Source of the DNA: Saccharomycopsis fibuligera x Saccharomycopsis cf. fibuligera
Taxonomy: Eukaryota > Ascomycota > Saccharomycetes > Ascoideales > Saccharomycopsidaceae
Assembly: GCA_001936135.1 (NCBI GenBank)
Contig: CP012809.1
Location: 3,645,501 to 3,709,500, forward strand
DNA: 64,000 bases
Direction: 5' to 3'
The notes under the pieces were generated by a model, which worked only from the letters and a program-made list of their open reading frames with translations, did no database searches and was not told the DNA's origin. The translations under genes were made by a program, and so were the position numbers. Shown piece after piece: positions 40,313 to 51,306 of this stretch (positions are counted from its first letter, which is position 1; each line of letters begins with the position of its first letter).

Positions 40313-43104
40313 ATGTCATCATAATTTTCAAAAGAATTAATATTACTTTTAAATTTTACTTCACTTCAGGTTCATTTTTATTTTTCTGTTTTTGCGCTTG
40401 ATTTTTTACTATGAGTGTAACTTAATATCATTTTTTTTTTTTTTTATTTAACTTCTGTTTGCTTTGCTCACATGTACCATGAATATTACGGTTTGTCGAT
40501 TTTTTGTTTTGGAAAATAAAAGTTTTACTTCATTTTTGCTGTTTGCTGTTGCTCGCCCTTTGTTTTGTTTGTTTTATATGTCAGTCTCATTTTTCCTCTG
40601 TTTTCTATCTATTCCATTTATATCTTTTTCCCCCTTTTTTTTTAAAGCCCCTCCCCCATTATTTTGTACAATTCATAAATACTATTCAACTATATTACTT
40701 TTTAAAAAGATTTTTGCATCTTAACTATATTTCTCAAACTTTGTCTAGTCTAACCTGCAAAAGCTGCGCTTTTTCATTTTCCTCTTTATGATTTAACATT
40801 ATATATAAATTATAAATGAAAAAAATTCCACAGATAGCCAACAATACTTTTTGTTTACAAAGTACTAGCTTTAATTTAGTTAGTGGATACCAAAATTTTA
40901 CCGGAATAATACACATGGAGCTAGCGTTTCTCGATTCAACTATCGAAAGTATTGTGAGATAATTTGTAAAATGTCGCGCACATCGTTTGCCCAATAGCTA
41001 GCAATAACAAAGGAAACAATGGAAGAAGGGAAGCGAAATTGAAGGCCGCTGCGCAGACAGTTTATCGCAATGCAATAAGACTCTAAGCCGTATTATCTTG
41101 ATGTATTCCTAACCGCAGCGCTTGCAATCGGGATGATTGTTTACATTGAGTTTTTTTAAACCTTGGTTGCAGCAGATACCAGTAGCACAAATTATAGTAA
41201 TATATTGTACTTAATCGGGACGCTTAAAGGTCACTAAGCTGACTAACCGGCTTATTTCTGCGAGAATATATGTATTTTGTTGCCCATAGGCATTTATGAA
41301 CAGGGTTCTAATTCAATGATTTACAGTGGGAAAGTAAAGGTATGCATTAAACGTTGCCCATTGCTTAGTTATTGGTGGTTGGATCATGGCAGTTCGTATT
41401 GTACTAGCCTATATTTGGGTTCTCTGGTGAAATCAGCCTAAAGCATGAGTCCAAAAGAGCACCACTGCAAACGAAAACTGATTACGTCCAGTCTAATAAA
41501 TAGTGTCAATTGTCACTACTCCTCATTTCAGTCTGCTAATCCATGACTTATGGCGTAGTTGTTTTAGTTGCAGTATTAGTTTTGGATCTTTGACATGAAT
41601 AAACAGAGATCAAAAAGGCACCTGAGACAGGAAATGCACCTTTACGTTTCCCGCTGTTGGGAATGCATGTCGCCAAACTCAAAAAGGATAAAAAAATTAG
41701 AGACCAAAATTGCATTTATACTACAGCGTACTGGGACCAGTACTGAGTAGCTATTATCTGGTCAAGAACCATGGCACGATTGTAACCATTATTATTATTA
41801 CTTTTTTTTTTTTTTTGCCTTAAAAAATTGTCTGGAAGTTGGAAAGTTGGCTCAGGCAGCGTAAGTCTTTAGCGTACGTGCAACGGAGCCTAAAATGAAG
41901 CTTTTTTGTTGTCTCAGTAAGCGATAAACTCGCAGACTTACATTTGCATCAATACAAACGTAAAGAAGGAGAGTATCTTGCCATTTAGAGTAACAGCAGA
42001 CACTATTTATGGACACTTCTACAAAGATATCAACATTACAGTTGCCAAAAGCCTTACCAATCGATACAAAAAGTGATTTGTTATCTATTAGTTGATACGG
42101 AGTGCGTTGGAGTAGCTAAAGTATACTCCGATGATGTGTTGTAATATTGGGTCGAGCTTAGTTGGGTATTATGAGCCCAAAAGTCGGGATTCATTATAGC
42201 TTCTCTAGTCTACCCTAAAGCATAGCAATACTAACAGCTCAATGATTTGATAACATTTGGGCAGCATCACTTAGGTTTTCTGGGAAAAGCCTGAATGCCC
42301 CTATACATGGATAGCATGCCAATTGACGTCAGTGCAAATCTTGAGTTTTTAGCAGTCAATCATTCGTTAACTGCCCTCTGTCTACTTGCTGCTTTTTTGA
42401 CAGATTTTGAGTTGGTGGATAACAATAAAAAAGCTAAAGAAAAAAAGAATTGAGACAATATGCCTTGAAAAAGGGTGGTTTAAAATGATTTTCGTTTTTA
42501 CTCTAAAAACGGATGCTGACATAAAGTATCAAAAACGGTAGATCATTTTCTCGCAAGGTTAATGATGATACTAGCCAGGTTAATAGTAAAAGTATTGACA
42601 TTATACCTTTCCTTGGCTGTGAGGTCATATATGAGCCAAAGCATGCTGCTGAATCATCTCGAGATATGTGATATGTTTTATGAGTGTCTTACATTTCTGT
42701 TTTTCGTGATGAAAACTAAGAAATAGGATGTCAACTTATCACTTGACTCCAATATTTCTAGCCGCAAATGAAAGAATAAGTTTACCAGTTATCCATGGAG
42801 CAAAAATTATTTGAAAACGAGGCTTGAAAAAAGGTAATGTTAAAATTTTGTGTTAACTTAACTTGATCACTTATCTATTTTTAAAACCAAAAAATATAAC
42901 GTGTATGTTTTTATATTTACTAAATAACTTGACATGTGCTTCGGATCACTTACTTGAAAGAGACACCACTATTGTAGAATACCTTTTTTTAGCCGAATTA
43001 ATAGCTTTAATTAAGCAAAGACGATGACCTCAAGTGTTGCATTTGTTGTACATTGTTCAAAACCTCTAAGTTTTTTTTCTTTCATTTTTTTTTTTTTTCG
43101 CACA

Positions 43105-43124
43105 CCAAAACATTAATTAATATT
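43105..43124. repeat. Perfect inverted repeat, 8-bp arms
   Basis: Arms ACATTAAT and ATTAATGT are separated by TAAT; AT-rich and in the gene desert. Confidence 0.6.
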
Positions 43125-44016
43125 AATGTGTATGTTTTTGGCCAATAATGAGTATACAAGACTAAATAAGATGGATAATGAATGAATAAGTTTTGTAATT
43201 AATTCATTTGCATATTCAATGGACAAATGGACTCCCGTAAAGACAATAGCATGAAGCAGGACTCTTCATGTAACAATTTTTCAAAAGGCCTGCGGTGACC
43301 TCCGTCGCCACTGCTGATCTTGTGTAATTTAACGGCATAGCAATCAATCAAAGATACATACATGAAAAAAAAAAAAATACTAAAACGTCGTGTAAGGGAC
43401 AGACTAGTCTGGCCCTCCTGCAATGTAATGGATAAACTACTGTGATGCCTGAAAATGAGTAGTATGTGGCCTGAAAAAATAATGGCTATAATAGTTTTTA
43501 GTTCTTTACGACTAACTACGCTATTGCATTTGACTCAACACTAAGCAGTTTCGCTCCAATTCTATGAGTTAGTGCAAAACCTTCAAGAATAGAATAATCA
43601 TTAAATATTGATATAGTTTGTTGGAGTGTCATAACAACTTCTTAGGTACGCCAATTGGACCTGCCGAAATCATGCAATACATTGATAGGTTAAGCATTGG
43701 TTCGGCTTTCTCAGAGCAATGTTCGGACCCATAATCCACTGAAAATTCCGAGGCACTCACTACTTATAATAATAAAAAATCTTTGTGGTAACTGTCTTAC
43801 AAAATCATTTTATAGGAAAAACGTTTCCAGCACCAAAATTTTTTTCTTGTACAATTTCCTCCATTCCTTTCATCAGCAAATCCTACGACCAATTTCACTG
43901 ACGCGAGTACCCCTTAAAGATACATTAAAAGAGTACTTTTCTAATTGTAATTTCCCTGCTGGTGGCTAGAGCCTCTCACTATAATTGAAATTATCGGCCA
44001 ATACACTCTAGGAAGT

Positions 44017-44047
44017 GGTCGCGGCGCTAAGCGCGAGTCGCGAGACG
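44017..44047. other. GC-rich patch with palindrome and repeated GTCGCG
   Basis: GCGC-TAA-GCGC at 44024-44034 is flanked by two direct GTCGCG copies at 44018-44023 and 44037-44042. It stands out from surrounding AT-rich DNA. Function is unknown; a protein-binding cluster is the simplest guess. Confidence 0.5.
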
Positions 44048-44096
44048 TGGGGGATCACATACCTACTAATCCCTCCCATAGATTTTCAATAATGTA

Positions 44097-44114
44097 ATAT
44101 ATATATATATATAT
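44097..44114. repeat. (AT)n microsatellite
   Basis: About nine AT units, 55 bp after the GC-rich patch. Confidence 0.85.
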
Positions 44115-46593
44115 TGATCCTAGCCCTGTTATTCAATTTCCTTTCTAACTTGCAATTACTTGTGAGTTGCAATACGCCAAGAAAATGGAAGTACGATATT
44201 TGAAAGTCTTTCCTCGTTTATAAGATTTAACTAGCTATTAGCACTTTTGGTTTGGCAAACAAAAACAAAAAAAAAAAAAAAAACTAATCTAGAATGTTCT
44301 TGAGTTGAGATTCCACCTAAATGTGCTTAATTGGAAAAAATCACACAGACAGTCATCATATATACGTCTCGAGTTACTTTGATACCGTCTCTTGCCCTGG
44401 CGGAATTATTTCCTCGGCATTTACAAATTTACGTTGACGCGTGTGTCCGAAAAAGTCGGATTTTTCGTGTCGTACAGGAAGAAATATCCGTCGGCGACAG
44501 TTTTTCACGCGACAGACGGACGAGTCACAAAATAATAGGGTAGTAATTCTGTTTGGCCGCAAAAGAAAAGAAACATACATGGCAATTTTCACCAGCCATA
44601 CTAGTCTCCCAGCTGCAGCAGTAGCAGCTTGGCAAGTTTTTAACGAATGATTCTGCAATACTTCCAACCTAATTGCATTTGTAATTGCAATAATTAAGCC
44701 TTTGACAGAAACCAGCTGCGAACTAGTTTAATCTGCAGGGTGATGAGCATCAAATGAATCCCCCCGGTGTACTCAATATTCGTCTGTTTAAGAATTTCCG
44801 AGTATCTATACCCAGACCCGGCACCTTTAATTTTGTTTGCTGCTCTTTAGCATGCTTCCCCTCATTTTCCTTTTTAATAATATTAGTTTTTAGCTTTAAT
44901 ATTTTGACAATTAGATCTACCTGCCCGGTCTTCGTAGACACACAATATACTGTACATACTGGCAGGAGAAAGTACGCAGTACTTGTGTATCTTGCCGATC
45001 ATGACATGGTGTTAAACAATACATATGCGAGCAATGAAACAAGATGAGTTGAAAGCTAAGAATGGAACGTTGTAATGGAAAAGTTGTTCAAACAGCTTTT
45101 ATTAGGCACATTAAACATGCCTTATATAAGCCAGCAGGATATTTTTCTACACCATACTAAGGTATGTATGTCTTAACTGCATTGTAGATACTTCTGATTA
45201 TGCTGCAAAAGGCCGGGCTGGGAGCTGGACTGATTTGCGGGTTTTTCCAATAAATTTTATGCTCAACTACTGCTTCTTTTCTATTGTTGTATCAAATTCT
45301 CTATGTTTTTGGACACCATGGTTACTTTGTTCAGAATGTTCATAATCTCTTTTTGATTTATACCGCTTCCGAACCAACAATAGATGTCAATTCGTTGGAT
45401 TTGCACTTCTTAGTCCGGCATTTAGAAATGAATTTTTGAGCAAAAGGCTGAGAGCGTCCTACAGCAATTTATAAAGAGCAAGCGGTAAAGATACAAGCAG
45501 TTGAAGCACGTATCCAGAATGTTGGCATATTTAATTCTAGGCCACAACAATCAAGGTTCAGAGACTGGCAATATCTGAAATGATAGCCAAGAGTTGCAGT
45601 AAAAGCTCCCACCCAGTAAAATTATTCATCGATAGACGGTCCGCTCACCTGCAAAAAGCAGTGATAATTATTTCTCTAGTACTATGTATCACTCTGCCCT
45701 GATTGGCTAAAATGACAGCTCACCATACAATTAAAGTTACTATTCCTGTTGCATTTCTAGCTTATTAGGCACACTGTAATATGGTGTATGTATGTATACT
45801 AACATTTCAGTTAGCTCAAGCCTAATAAGAGCGATAATCTACGATAATCTTCTGGAGATCTGACACTACATCATAGCCAGTTCAGCACTATTAGTTTTCA
45901 TTTGAAAGTAGGCCAATAGGTCGATTTACCATCAATTGATATTTAAGACAGCTCCTTTACTGCTAGCAGAAATAGGTATTCCGGGGTGTGGTGTGGTGCA
46001 CCTTGAACCAACACCACCAAACATGGAGACACCGGCAACTAGAATTCCATCCAATGTTCCTACTTCTCACAATCAGATAGTGAACCAAAAGTAGTCATGA
46101 TGCAGAGGATAATAGCAGTTGATGCGATGGAGCTGCAATTCACAATAATTAAACTCTTCAGCATATATGTCATTAGTGATGCGATGTGCAGTTACGGCAA
46201 GGTGCCGTTTAGAGGACTACCCCCGTTGGACAATTAAAGACCATGGATAGCATAGTCCCGATATGCACTGCGCGGCAATAGCGCATTGTCGATCAGCGAT
46301 CCTTGTCATCGCAGCAGCATGCTGCTGCTTGATGTCCTGCAACTGGCGCTGTTTCTTAACCAAGCTAAGGATTGTCTCGTCGATTCACCATTTCATATTG
46401 ACTTTATCATCAGAATTATTTATAATACTTTCGTTGGCGTGTTTTTTTCAGTTGTTTCTCTTCCCAAGCTAGTTCATTTTACAAATCGTTTTCACAACGT
46501 TGCTCTAATAACGTTATATTATACCGTTTCTTCCCCTCGTTTGACTCTCCTTGTTGAGTTACCTGCTTACGTTAATATTCTTACCTTATATTT

Positions 46594-48204
46594 ATGCAAT
46601 CACAGATGGGTAAACAAAACCTTAACTCCACAGCGACAGTTTGTCTCGCTAATCAATCAGCTCCATCCCTTAAAAGTCATTATCAACAACCCTCATTAAA
46701 TGCAAATAGCCCCCGTGCAATTTGGAGAATTAAAAATACCAAAAGTCTGGCGCGCAACTCAGAACAACAAAAGAGAAAAATTGAACTATACCAGCAATTG
46801 GAATTCTCGAACAAAGCAGACTGGTCGAGATTGAGACGCCCTAAAAGCGCGTCGGGAAGTCATTCTGAATTTTTGTTTGTTGACTTGTCTCCAAAAAAAG
46901 TGGGGCCTTCTGGTAGTGAAAAGACCAAACCTCAGCAGGCAAGTTCTGCTAGCGAAAGTTTGATTAAAAGTACTGAAAATTTTGTAACTAGGAACTCGGC
47001 CACTAACATCAATCACCCCAAAACGTCGCAAGTTAATAAAAATGACTTAAATCTTAGTATCAGTACCGTTTCAGCTAATACACCAAAAGAACACAATCAA
47101 AATAATGCCAGTACCGTTTTGAAGTCGCCGCTTTCCCTCAACAAAAACAGAAATAATCATCCTATTACTTCCACTCCTCCTACATCCGCACCTGCCTCTC
47201 AAAACTTCTTTTCTCTTTCTCCATCTCCAAAGTGTATTTGGCAAAATGGAAGAGCTATTCTTCAATCGTCTTCTTACCACGCCGCGGTTAATCAACCAGT
47301 CTGCCCAATTAGGGATGAAGATAAAGAATGCAATGATGCTAAAGATGCGTTTGCAAAAATTATAAAAAAAAGCGTTTCCTCAATTGGTACTGAGCCGTTC
47401 ACTAGTTCAATAAAATCTGGGTTTTTGCCTTCTAGCGTTAATAATGAAGGCTGCATTTACAACTCTTCGCCATTGAGAAGCAAAAGTAATTCGTTTGCCT
47501 CAGACGTCGCTTTAACTCCTGCGAAGCCGAAATCATTGAGAGCTAAATCGTATTCTGGAAAAAGTTCCAAAACTGCGGTGCTGAAAGTTACTAAACACAG
47601 CAAGCCTCTTCAAAGACCTATCAGCAGCGGTGTAGATTTTTCGCGTAATACCGACAATAGTGAATTTAGAACACCAATCAAATACTCTGATATCAACACC
47701 AATACTAAAGCTCTCGGCACGCCGGTGAACAAAAAGCAAAATAATACTGACGAATTCCATGAAAGGTGCTTCTCTACTATCAGTATTGGTTCTCCAATTT
47801 CTCTCGACTTCACCAGTATTGGCAACACTATCACTCATACAGATCCTCTTGGAGCTGAAGGTGATAGCACTGTTTATGTGTCTGATAAAAGAGTGGGTCC
47901 AACGAATTGCAACACCCTCGTTACTCCTCCATCTCCTCCTCTTGAGGCAAACCTTAATATTGCCGACATCACAAAAGCCGACACAAAAAATGACAAGCTT
48001 AAACCTGGCGTTTTGAATTTTTCTGATGATTTCTTCCAACTTCATTCTAGCGCAATTCACAGCATTAACGAAATGAATATGTTTGATATTGAAAACACTA
48101 TTAACGATTATACAGCCCCTATACCATCTACGTCTGCACCTGTTTCAATTTCTGAGCCTTTGTTTAATTTAGACCTTTCTGATATGTCACTTGAGAACTT
48201 TTAA
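46594..48204 (+). CDS. Disordered Ser/Asn-rich protein, possible transcriptional regulator
   Basis: The 536-residue protein was not assigned to a family. The best candidate for an ordered segment is a basic/aromatic N-terminal stretch (about 40-95, RAIWRIKNTKS and WSRLRRPKS). The middle is Ser/Thr/Asn/Pro-rich with many SP/TP sites (SPLRSKS, LTPAKPKS, FRTPIKYS), as in cyclin-dependent kinase targets. The C-terminus alternates acidic and bulky hydrophobic residues (NEMNMFDIENTIND, FNLDLSDMSLENF), which resembles activation or cofactor-binding peptides. No DNA-binding fold is visible. It lies between the gene desert and TRM1. The ATG at 46594 is followed by a second in-frame ATG five codons later. 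The nuclear role is an inference. Confidence 0.75.
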   Translation: MQSQMGKQNLNSTATVCLANQSAPSLKSHYQQPSLNANSPRAIWRIKNTKSLARNSEQQKRKIELYQQLEFSNKADWSRLRRPKSASGSHSEFLFVDLSPKKVGPSGSEKTKPQQASSASESLIKSTENFVTRNSATNINHPKTSQVNKNDLNLSISTVSANTPKEHNQNNASTVLKSPLSLNKNRNNHPITSTPPTSAPASQNFFSLSPSPKCIWQNGRAILQSSSYHAAVNQPVCPIRDEDKECNDAKDAFAKIIKKSVSSIGTEPFTSSIKSGFLPSSVNNEGCIYNSSPLRSKSNSFASDVALTPAKPKSLRAKSYSGKSSKTAVLKVTKHSKPLQRPISSGVDFSRNTDNSEFRTPIKYSDINTNTKALGTPVNKKQNNTDEFHERCFSTISIGSPISLDFTSIGNTITHTDPLGAEGDSTVYVSDKRVGPTNCNTLVTPPSPPLEANLNIADITKADTKNDKLKPGVLNFSDDFFQLHSSAIHSINEMNMFDIENTINDYTAPIPSTSAPVSISEPLFNLDLSDMSLENF

Positions 48205-48977
48205 TAACTTCTATTCTTATTTTGTGTTCTCATATTAATGTGCCTGACTGAAACTTAAAGTTTTCATAGAGTTTTCTAGAATTTGCTTTTCTTTCTCTGT
48301 TTTCTTTTATGTTCAAAATTTTGCTTTCTTTTGTTTCTTGTTTGTTTTCTCTGGTTATGTTTTACTGTTGTTTCTTTCGCTTGTGTTTTAGTAGCAGGTT
48401 GGTTTACTGCTCAATTTCCATCTTTTGGTTTCATGGTTCCTATGATTGGGATTTTGGTGATGTTTTTTTCAATCATTGCTATGTTTTTGGTTCTCTTGTG
48501 ATTTATGTTTTATGTTAATTGGTTTGAAGGTTTTTGTTCGTGATGTCCGTACTTGTCTTATTAGCTCTTTTATTTACGTTTTTAAATTTTAATTTGTTGC
48601 CAAACGCAAAACAAAATAAGCTATATTGCTATTTTAATAAATCGCTATCAAGGTGCTGCCTTCTTTGTAGTAATTAAGCGCGCAGTTGATTATATATGCA
48701 AAAATATCAGGCGGAATATATTCAAAAGGGAAGGAGGTGAATTGTGAACATACGTATGTAGGTCAAAGAACCCGAGTTGTTGGTGCATTTTCACTTCGTC
48801 ACCTGACTATTTTTTCAAAGGTCAAGCTTACATCAGTCAAAAAAAAAAAATTTTTTTTATTCATGTTGACATCAAAGTTGACAAAGCGCCTACATATCGA
48901 ATTGATGTTGCATAGCGCTCGCCAGTGTTTAGTAAAGTGGTTATTATAAATCAGGTTGATATTATAAGATAATAGCA
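48205..48977. promoter_or_regulatory. TRM1 upstream region with A/T palindromic tract
   Basis: This 773 bp stretch begins with T-rich 3' UTR-like DNA. At about 48841-48858, some 120 bp before TRM1, an A run followed directly by T8 contains the AAAAATTTT core of the yeast RRPE ribosome-biogenesis element. Hydrophobic frames in the T-rich part were rejected. Confidence 0.45.
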
Positions 48978-50741
48978 ATGATAGGCTCGACCTCTGTAGA
49001 GGATGTGCCTTTAACTGACAACAACACGCACATTAACAGTAACAGCGATAATGGGGCTGAAACCACAACATTTCCCGGCAGAACAGAAACTGATAAATCT
49101 CCAACTTTCAATGTGGACGACTTTAATGTCGTAACGGAAGGCGAAGCTAGTATTCTTTTCCCTAAACAAGAAAATGTCTTCTACAATCCAATTCAACAAT
49201 TTAATAGAGATCTCAGTGTCACGGCGATTCGTGCATGGAGTGACTTATACTTGAAAGAAATTAAAATAAAAAACAAAAAACGCAAATTTGATGTCTCTAA
49301 GAGTGAACCAAAGGAGGAATCAGAACCCACCACTGCTAAAAGTACAAATATTAACGAGAAACCGACCAAACAAACAGTAGCTACTGTTGGCACTGCTGCA
49401 CAAATAAATGAGGAGGAACCTAAGTATGAAGAGAAAGTCTTCAAACCAAAAATTAATATAATTGAAGCCTTGTCAGCCACGGGTCTTCGAGCAGTTAGAT
49501 ATGCTAAAGAAATTCCAAACGTTGGTACTGTCGTTGCCAATGATTTGCTTCCTGCTGCAGTGGAAAACATCAAAAGAAATGTGGAATATAATAATGTTTC
49601 TAAAATTGTGAAGCCTAATTTGGGTGATGCAAACAAATTCATTCATCAACAGCAAGGTAAGCACTTTCAAGTGATTGATTTGGATCCATACGGCACTGCT
49701 GCTCCATTCATAGATGCTGCAGTGCAAGCAGTGGAAAATGATGGAATGTTGCTCGTGACATGTACTGATTTAGCTGTGCTTGCTGGTAATGGCTATCCAG
49801 AGAAATGTTTTGCATTATATGGAGGTACTAACATTAAGTCGGATGCTACCCATGAATCAGCTCTCAGATTGGTGCTCTCTATGATTGCTAATAGCGCAGC
49901 TAAATACAAAAAAACAATTGAACCATTATTGAGTTTGTCAATCGATTTTTACGTGAGATTATTTGTGAAAGTCAAAACATCGCCTATCTTGGTCAAAAGT
50001 TTGGCTTCCAATAGCATGATAACTTATTTGTGTACTGGTTGTTCGTCGGTCCACGGTCAGCCATTGGGGAAAATGACAATCAAAGAAGAAGACAAGAACA
50101 AGAAAAATCCTAATACTAAGTATAGCTGGGCTCAAGGGCCACCAGTGGGGCCTATGTGCTCTTTTTGCGGTGCCGTTCATCATATTTGTGGTCCAATGTG
50201 GGCAGGTAAATTACATAATAAGGAATTCATACAGAGAGTATTGGAGATTAACGAAAAGGAGTTATCTGATGATATTTACAAGACTAGAGAAAGAATTAAG
50301 GGCATGGTTACGTTAGCGTATCATGAATTAGATGGTAGTGAGGCTCCATTTTACTTCTCGCCTTCAAGAGTTGCTAGTATTTTAAAGATACCTTGCCCTT
50401 CCATTAGTTTGATTGTTTCAGGTATAGGAAGTTGCGGTTTCAATGCTTCTTTAACGCATGCACATCATGGGTGTATAAAAACTAATGCATCCTGGGCAGT
50501 AATTTGGGAGGTTTTTAAAAAGTACATTGAACAGAATAAGCTCATCAAGGATTGCGAGAAACTCAACAAGAATACTTTTGGATACAAGATTTTAACCACA
50601 GATATTTTGCCAGAACTTGAGGTAATATTTGATAAAAATCATCCTTCAGCTAAAAAAGTTGACGATTTGAGAAAAGTGAAAATTGTAAGGTTTCAGCAAA
50701 ATCCAACAAAAAACTGGGGCCCAAAGGCTAGACCGGGCTGA
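48978..50741 (+). CDS. TRM1: tRNA (guanine26-N2)-dimethyltransferase
   Basis: The 587-residue SAM-dependent enzyme makes N2,N2-dimethylguanosine at position 26 of cytosolic and mitochondrial tRNAs. The SAM motif is EALSATGLRAVRYAKEIPNV (near residue 165), followed by VVANDLL and the catalytic-site motif VIDLDPYGTAAPFIDAA (near 233). Conserved cysteines follow in CTGCSSVHGQP and CSFCGAVHHICGPMW, the zinc-like C-terminal domain. An acidic/Lys insert (about 95-150) lies before the SAM motif. The length matches yeast Trm1 (570 aa). The ATG at 48978 is the first in frame; shorter forms from internal methionines could alter mitochondrial targeting, as known in Saccharomyces. The tRNA gene lies 565 bp downstream. 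Confidence 0.97.
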   Translation: MIGSTSVEDVPLTDNNTHINSNSDNGAETTTFPGRTETDKSPTFNVDDFNVVTEGEASILFPKQENVFYNPIQQFNRDLSVTAIRAWSDLYLKEIKIKNKKRKFDVSKSEPKEESEPTTAKSTNINEKPTKQTVATVGTAAQINEEEPKYEEKVFKPKINIIEALSATGLRAVRYAKEIPNVGTVVANDLLPAAVENIKRNVEYNNVSKIVKPNLGDANKFIHQQQGKHFQVIDLDPYGTAAPFIDAAVQAVENDGMLLVTCTDLAVLAGNGYPEKCFALYGGTNIKSDATHESALRLVLSMIANSAAKYKKTIEPLLSLSIDFYVRLFVKVKTSPILVKSLASNSMITYLCTGCSSVHGQPLGKMTIKEEDKNKKNPNTKYSWAQGPPVGPMCSFCGAVHHICGPMWAGKLHNKEFIQRVLEINEKELSDDIYKTRERIKGMVTLAYHELDGSEAPFYFSPSRVASILKIPCPSISLIVSGIGSCGFNASLTHAHHGCIKTNASWAVIWEVFKKYIEQNKLIKDCEKLNKNTFGYKILTTDILPELEVIFDKNHPSAKKVDDLRKVKIVRFQQNPTKNWGPKARPG

Positions 50742-51306
50742 TTTTTTGACAATGTACATAATTCATTACTACGTTTTTATACTTTTAATTAATATAAAGG
50801 ATTCTTTTCCTCTTTTCGAGAATCTGCTGTTACACCAACAAATAAAAAAAAAAGGAAAGCAGTATGCTCAAGACACTCCACTCCTCATTAATTCATAGGT
50901 GATTAGCACCGAATATCATGGATCGGGAGAGAAGAACTTGTACATTAATTTGCATGTTCCATTGCATGTAAATACGTCTATCTGCATATGTGAGGCTGAC
51001 AGAACATAAAAGACAAAATACGAACTCATAAGACAAAAGAGGGAAGTTGATATATTGCAATATACAGTGGGCTGAAGTTGAGCCATAGTCAAAGTATTTA
51101 AGCCAGTGGATGGAAGCAAATTTTCAGCTTCGTCTTAATTGGTACTTTTTGTCATCCAAAATTTCGTTTGGAGAAAAATAAAAAGAAAAAAAAATATATT
51201 GGTTTGTTGCTGTTTGTGAGGGCGTCAAACCTATGTTCATAGCCAAAAGGAGATATGACATATAGGAAAGCACTGATTATAACAACCAAAGATTAAAAAA
51301 AGAAGG
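50742..51306. terminator. TRM1 3' region and Pol III terminator
   Basis: This 565 bp stretch has no gene. On the minus strand, seven T residues (plus 51295-51301) follow the tRNA 3' end by five bases, a standard Pol III stop. Confidence 0.7.

Larger units (their letters stand above)
40313..46593. other. 6.3 kb gene desert
   Basis: No frame longer than about 100 codons and no recognisable protein is seen on either strand; tRNA-like T-arms were looked for and not found. Contents noticed: T-rich flippase 3' region, a perfect 8-bp inverted repeat (43105-43124), a GC-rich palindromic patch (44017-44047), an (AT)n run at 44097-44114 and a 15-17 bp direct repeat (45094-45110 and 45759-45773). It could hold regulatory DNA, a noncoding RNA, an origin or a decayed gene. 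Confidence 0.5.

Noticed and set aside
42909-42919. Exact match to the Saccharomyces ARS consensus in the gene desert
   Set aside because: An 11-bp AT-rich degenerate motif is expected by chance in several kb of such DNA, and this species' origin motif is unknown.
43697-45047. Several 70-97 codon frames in the gene desert
   Set aside because: No family resemblance, several lack an ATG, and composition is that of AT-rich intergenic DNA.
45786-45810. GTATGT, TACTAAC and CAG in a row, resembling an intron
   Set aside because: Only 25 nt from donor to acceptor, too short to splice, and no coding sequence flanks it.
48283-48518. Hydrophobic Phe/Leu/Cys-rich frames downstream of the gene at 46594
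   Set aside because: They arise from T-rich 3' UTR-like DNA; the longer one lacks an ATG start and no family resemblance is seen.
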